DNA of 5,067 nt from Candidatus Babelota bacterium (GTDB lineage Bacteria; Babelota; Babeliae; Babelales; JAUPTZ01): positions 1 to 5,067 of the forward strand of contig JAUPVI010000079.1 of assembly GCA_030917105.1 (NCBI GenBank), written 5' to 3'. The position numbers were made by a program, and so were the translations under genes. Each line of letters starts with the position of its first letter. Positions within the stretch are counted from its first letter, which is position 1. The notes under the pieces were generated by a model. It saw only the letters and a program-made list of their open reading frames with translations. It made no database searches and had not been told where the DNA came from. Below, one piece after another: positions 4,795 to 5,067 of the stretch.

Positions 4795-5067
4795 TTATAC
4801 TGAAGCCGTCAATGAACGGCCTTCTGCTTGGCGGCTCTCTTCTTCTTGAACTTCTTCACCAAGCTGCTCCAAAAGCTCTGGACTTAATTGTCCTTGTGAC
4901 GCAAGCATTTGCTGCAGCGCAGCAAACGGATCTTGACCAGAACCAAGCACCGAATTGTCGATATCTACGGTATGACCACCGCGAATTTCGTTGATACGTG
5001 CTTCACGAATTGCTCTGAATTTTTCTTGTTTTACCATGCCAGCAAGTTGCTCTTGCACTTCGTTAAA
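4795..5067 (-). CDS. C-terminal part of a probable SurA/PpiC-family protein (5' end outside window)
   Basis: The frame is open to the right window edge (first visible residues F-N-E-V-Q-E-Q-L-A-G-M-V-K), so the start is missing; a GTG at 5058 is internal rather than a convincing start. About 90 residues are visible. The helix V-Q-E-Q-L-A-G-M-V-K-Q-E-K-F-R-A-I-R-E-A-R-I-N-E-I-R followed by H-T-V-D-I-D resembles the closing segment of SurA-type chaperones, where a final helix and a short strand return to the N-terminal domain. After it comes a Gln/Glu-rich hydrophilic tail (D-P-F-A-A-L-Q-Q-M ... E-E-V-Q-E-E-E-S-R-Q) with no recognised motif. The adjacent downstream SurA-N-like gene, 26 bases away, supports the reading. 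The family call rests on pattern resemblance over a short stretch and is moderate only. Confidence 0.5.
   Translation of the reverse strand, partial: FNEVQEQLAGMVKQEKFRAIREARINEIRGGHTVDIDNSVLGSGQDPFAALQQMLASQGQLSPELLEQLGEEVQEEESRQAEGRSLTASV

Noticed and set aside
4769..4820. Possible promoter (TTGACG and TATAAA on the minus strand) before the SurA-N-like gene
   Set aside because: The two boxes are only 7 bases apart, and the hexamer at 17-base spacing (TAACGG) is a poor -10. The gene is more likely read from the upstream gene's promoter.
4805..4820. Short inverted repeat GCCGT/ACGGC at the end of the right-hand gene
   Set aside because: The stem is only 5 bp, lies within coding sequence and has no adjacent U run, so it does not qualify as a terminator.

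Overview
The window is a compact stretch of chromosome, probably from a Gram-negative bacterium. The evidence is a SurA-like protein with a signal peptide, alongside short intergenic gaps and ordinary bacterial housekeeping genes. The lineage cannot be fixed from sequence alone. The EF-P has the PGKGGAFVRTK loop seen in many non-enteric bacteria, and a deltaproteobacterium-like or Dependentiae-like host is only a guess.

Layout. The left edge holds the 3' part of an unrecognised plus-strand gene (2-553). Its end overlaps, tail to tail, the end of nusB on the minus strand (496-1089). Upstream of nusB, 23 bases away, lies efp (1113-1670), so efp-nusB looks like a translation/transcription operon read leftwards. 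A short divergent intergenic region (1671-1779) separates it from glyA (1780-3033, plus strand). It contains an imperfect dyad and a possible glyA promoter. Directly behind glyA sits a HEPN/MNT gene pair (3068-3472 and 3444-3731) of the HepT/MntA (HI0074/HI0073-like) toxin-antitoxin class. A short region follows (about 3745-3910) that reads in one frame like a second, diverged glyA 3' end, and then a strong bidirectional terminator (3888-3925). Beyond it, two minus-strand genes form a second operon: a SurA-N-like exported protein (3926-4768) preceded by the C-terminal part of what looks like another SurA/PpiC-family protein (4795-5067, cut by the window edge).

How it fits together. NusB (rRNA antitermination), EF-P (rescue of polyproline stalls) and GlyA (serine to glycine plus C1 units) are core functions. 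The two SurA-like proteins would act in periplasmic or outer-membrane protein folding. The accessory part is the HEPN/MNT module. It lies exactly between the functional glyA 3' end and what appears to be a second glyA 3'-end remnant, with a shared exact 12-bp repeat. The simplest reading is that the module arrived at the 3' end of glyA, bringing or leaving a second copy of the gene's tail and separating the original terminator from the gene. This is the most notable observation in the window.
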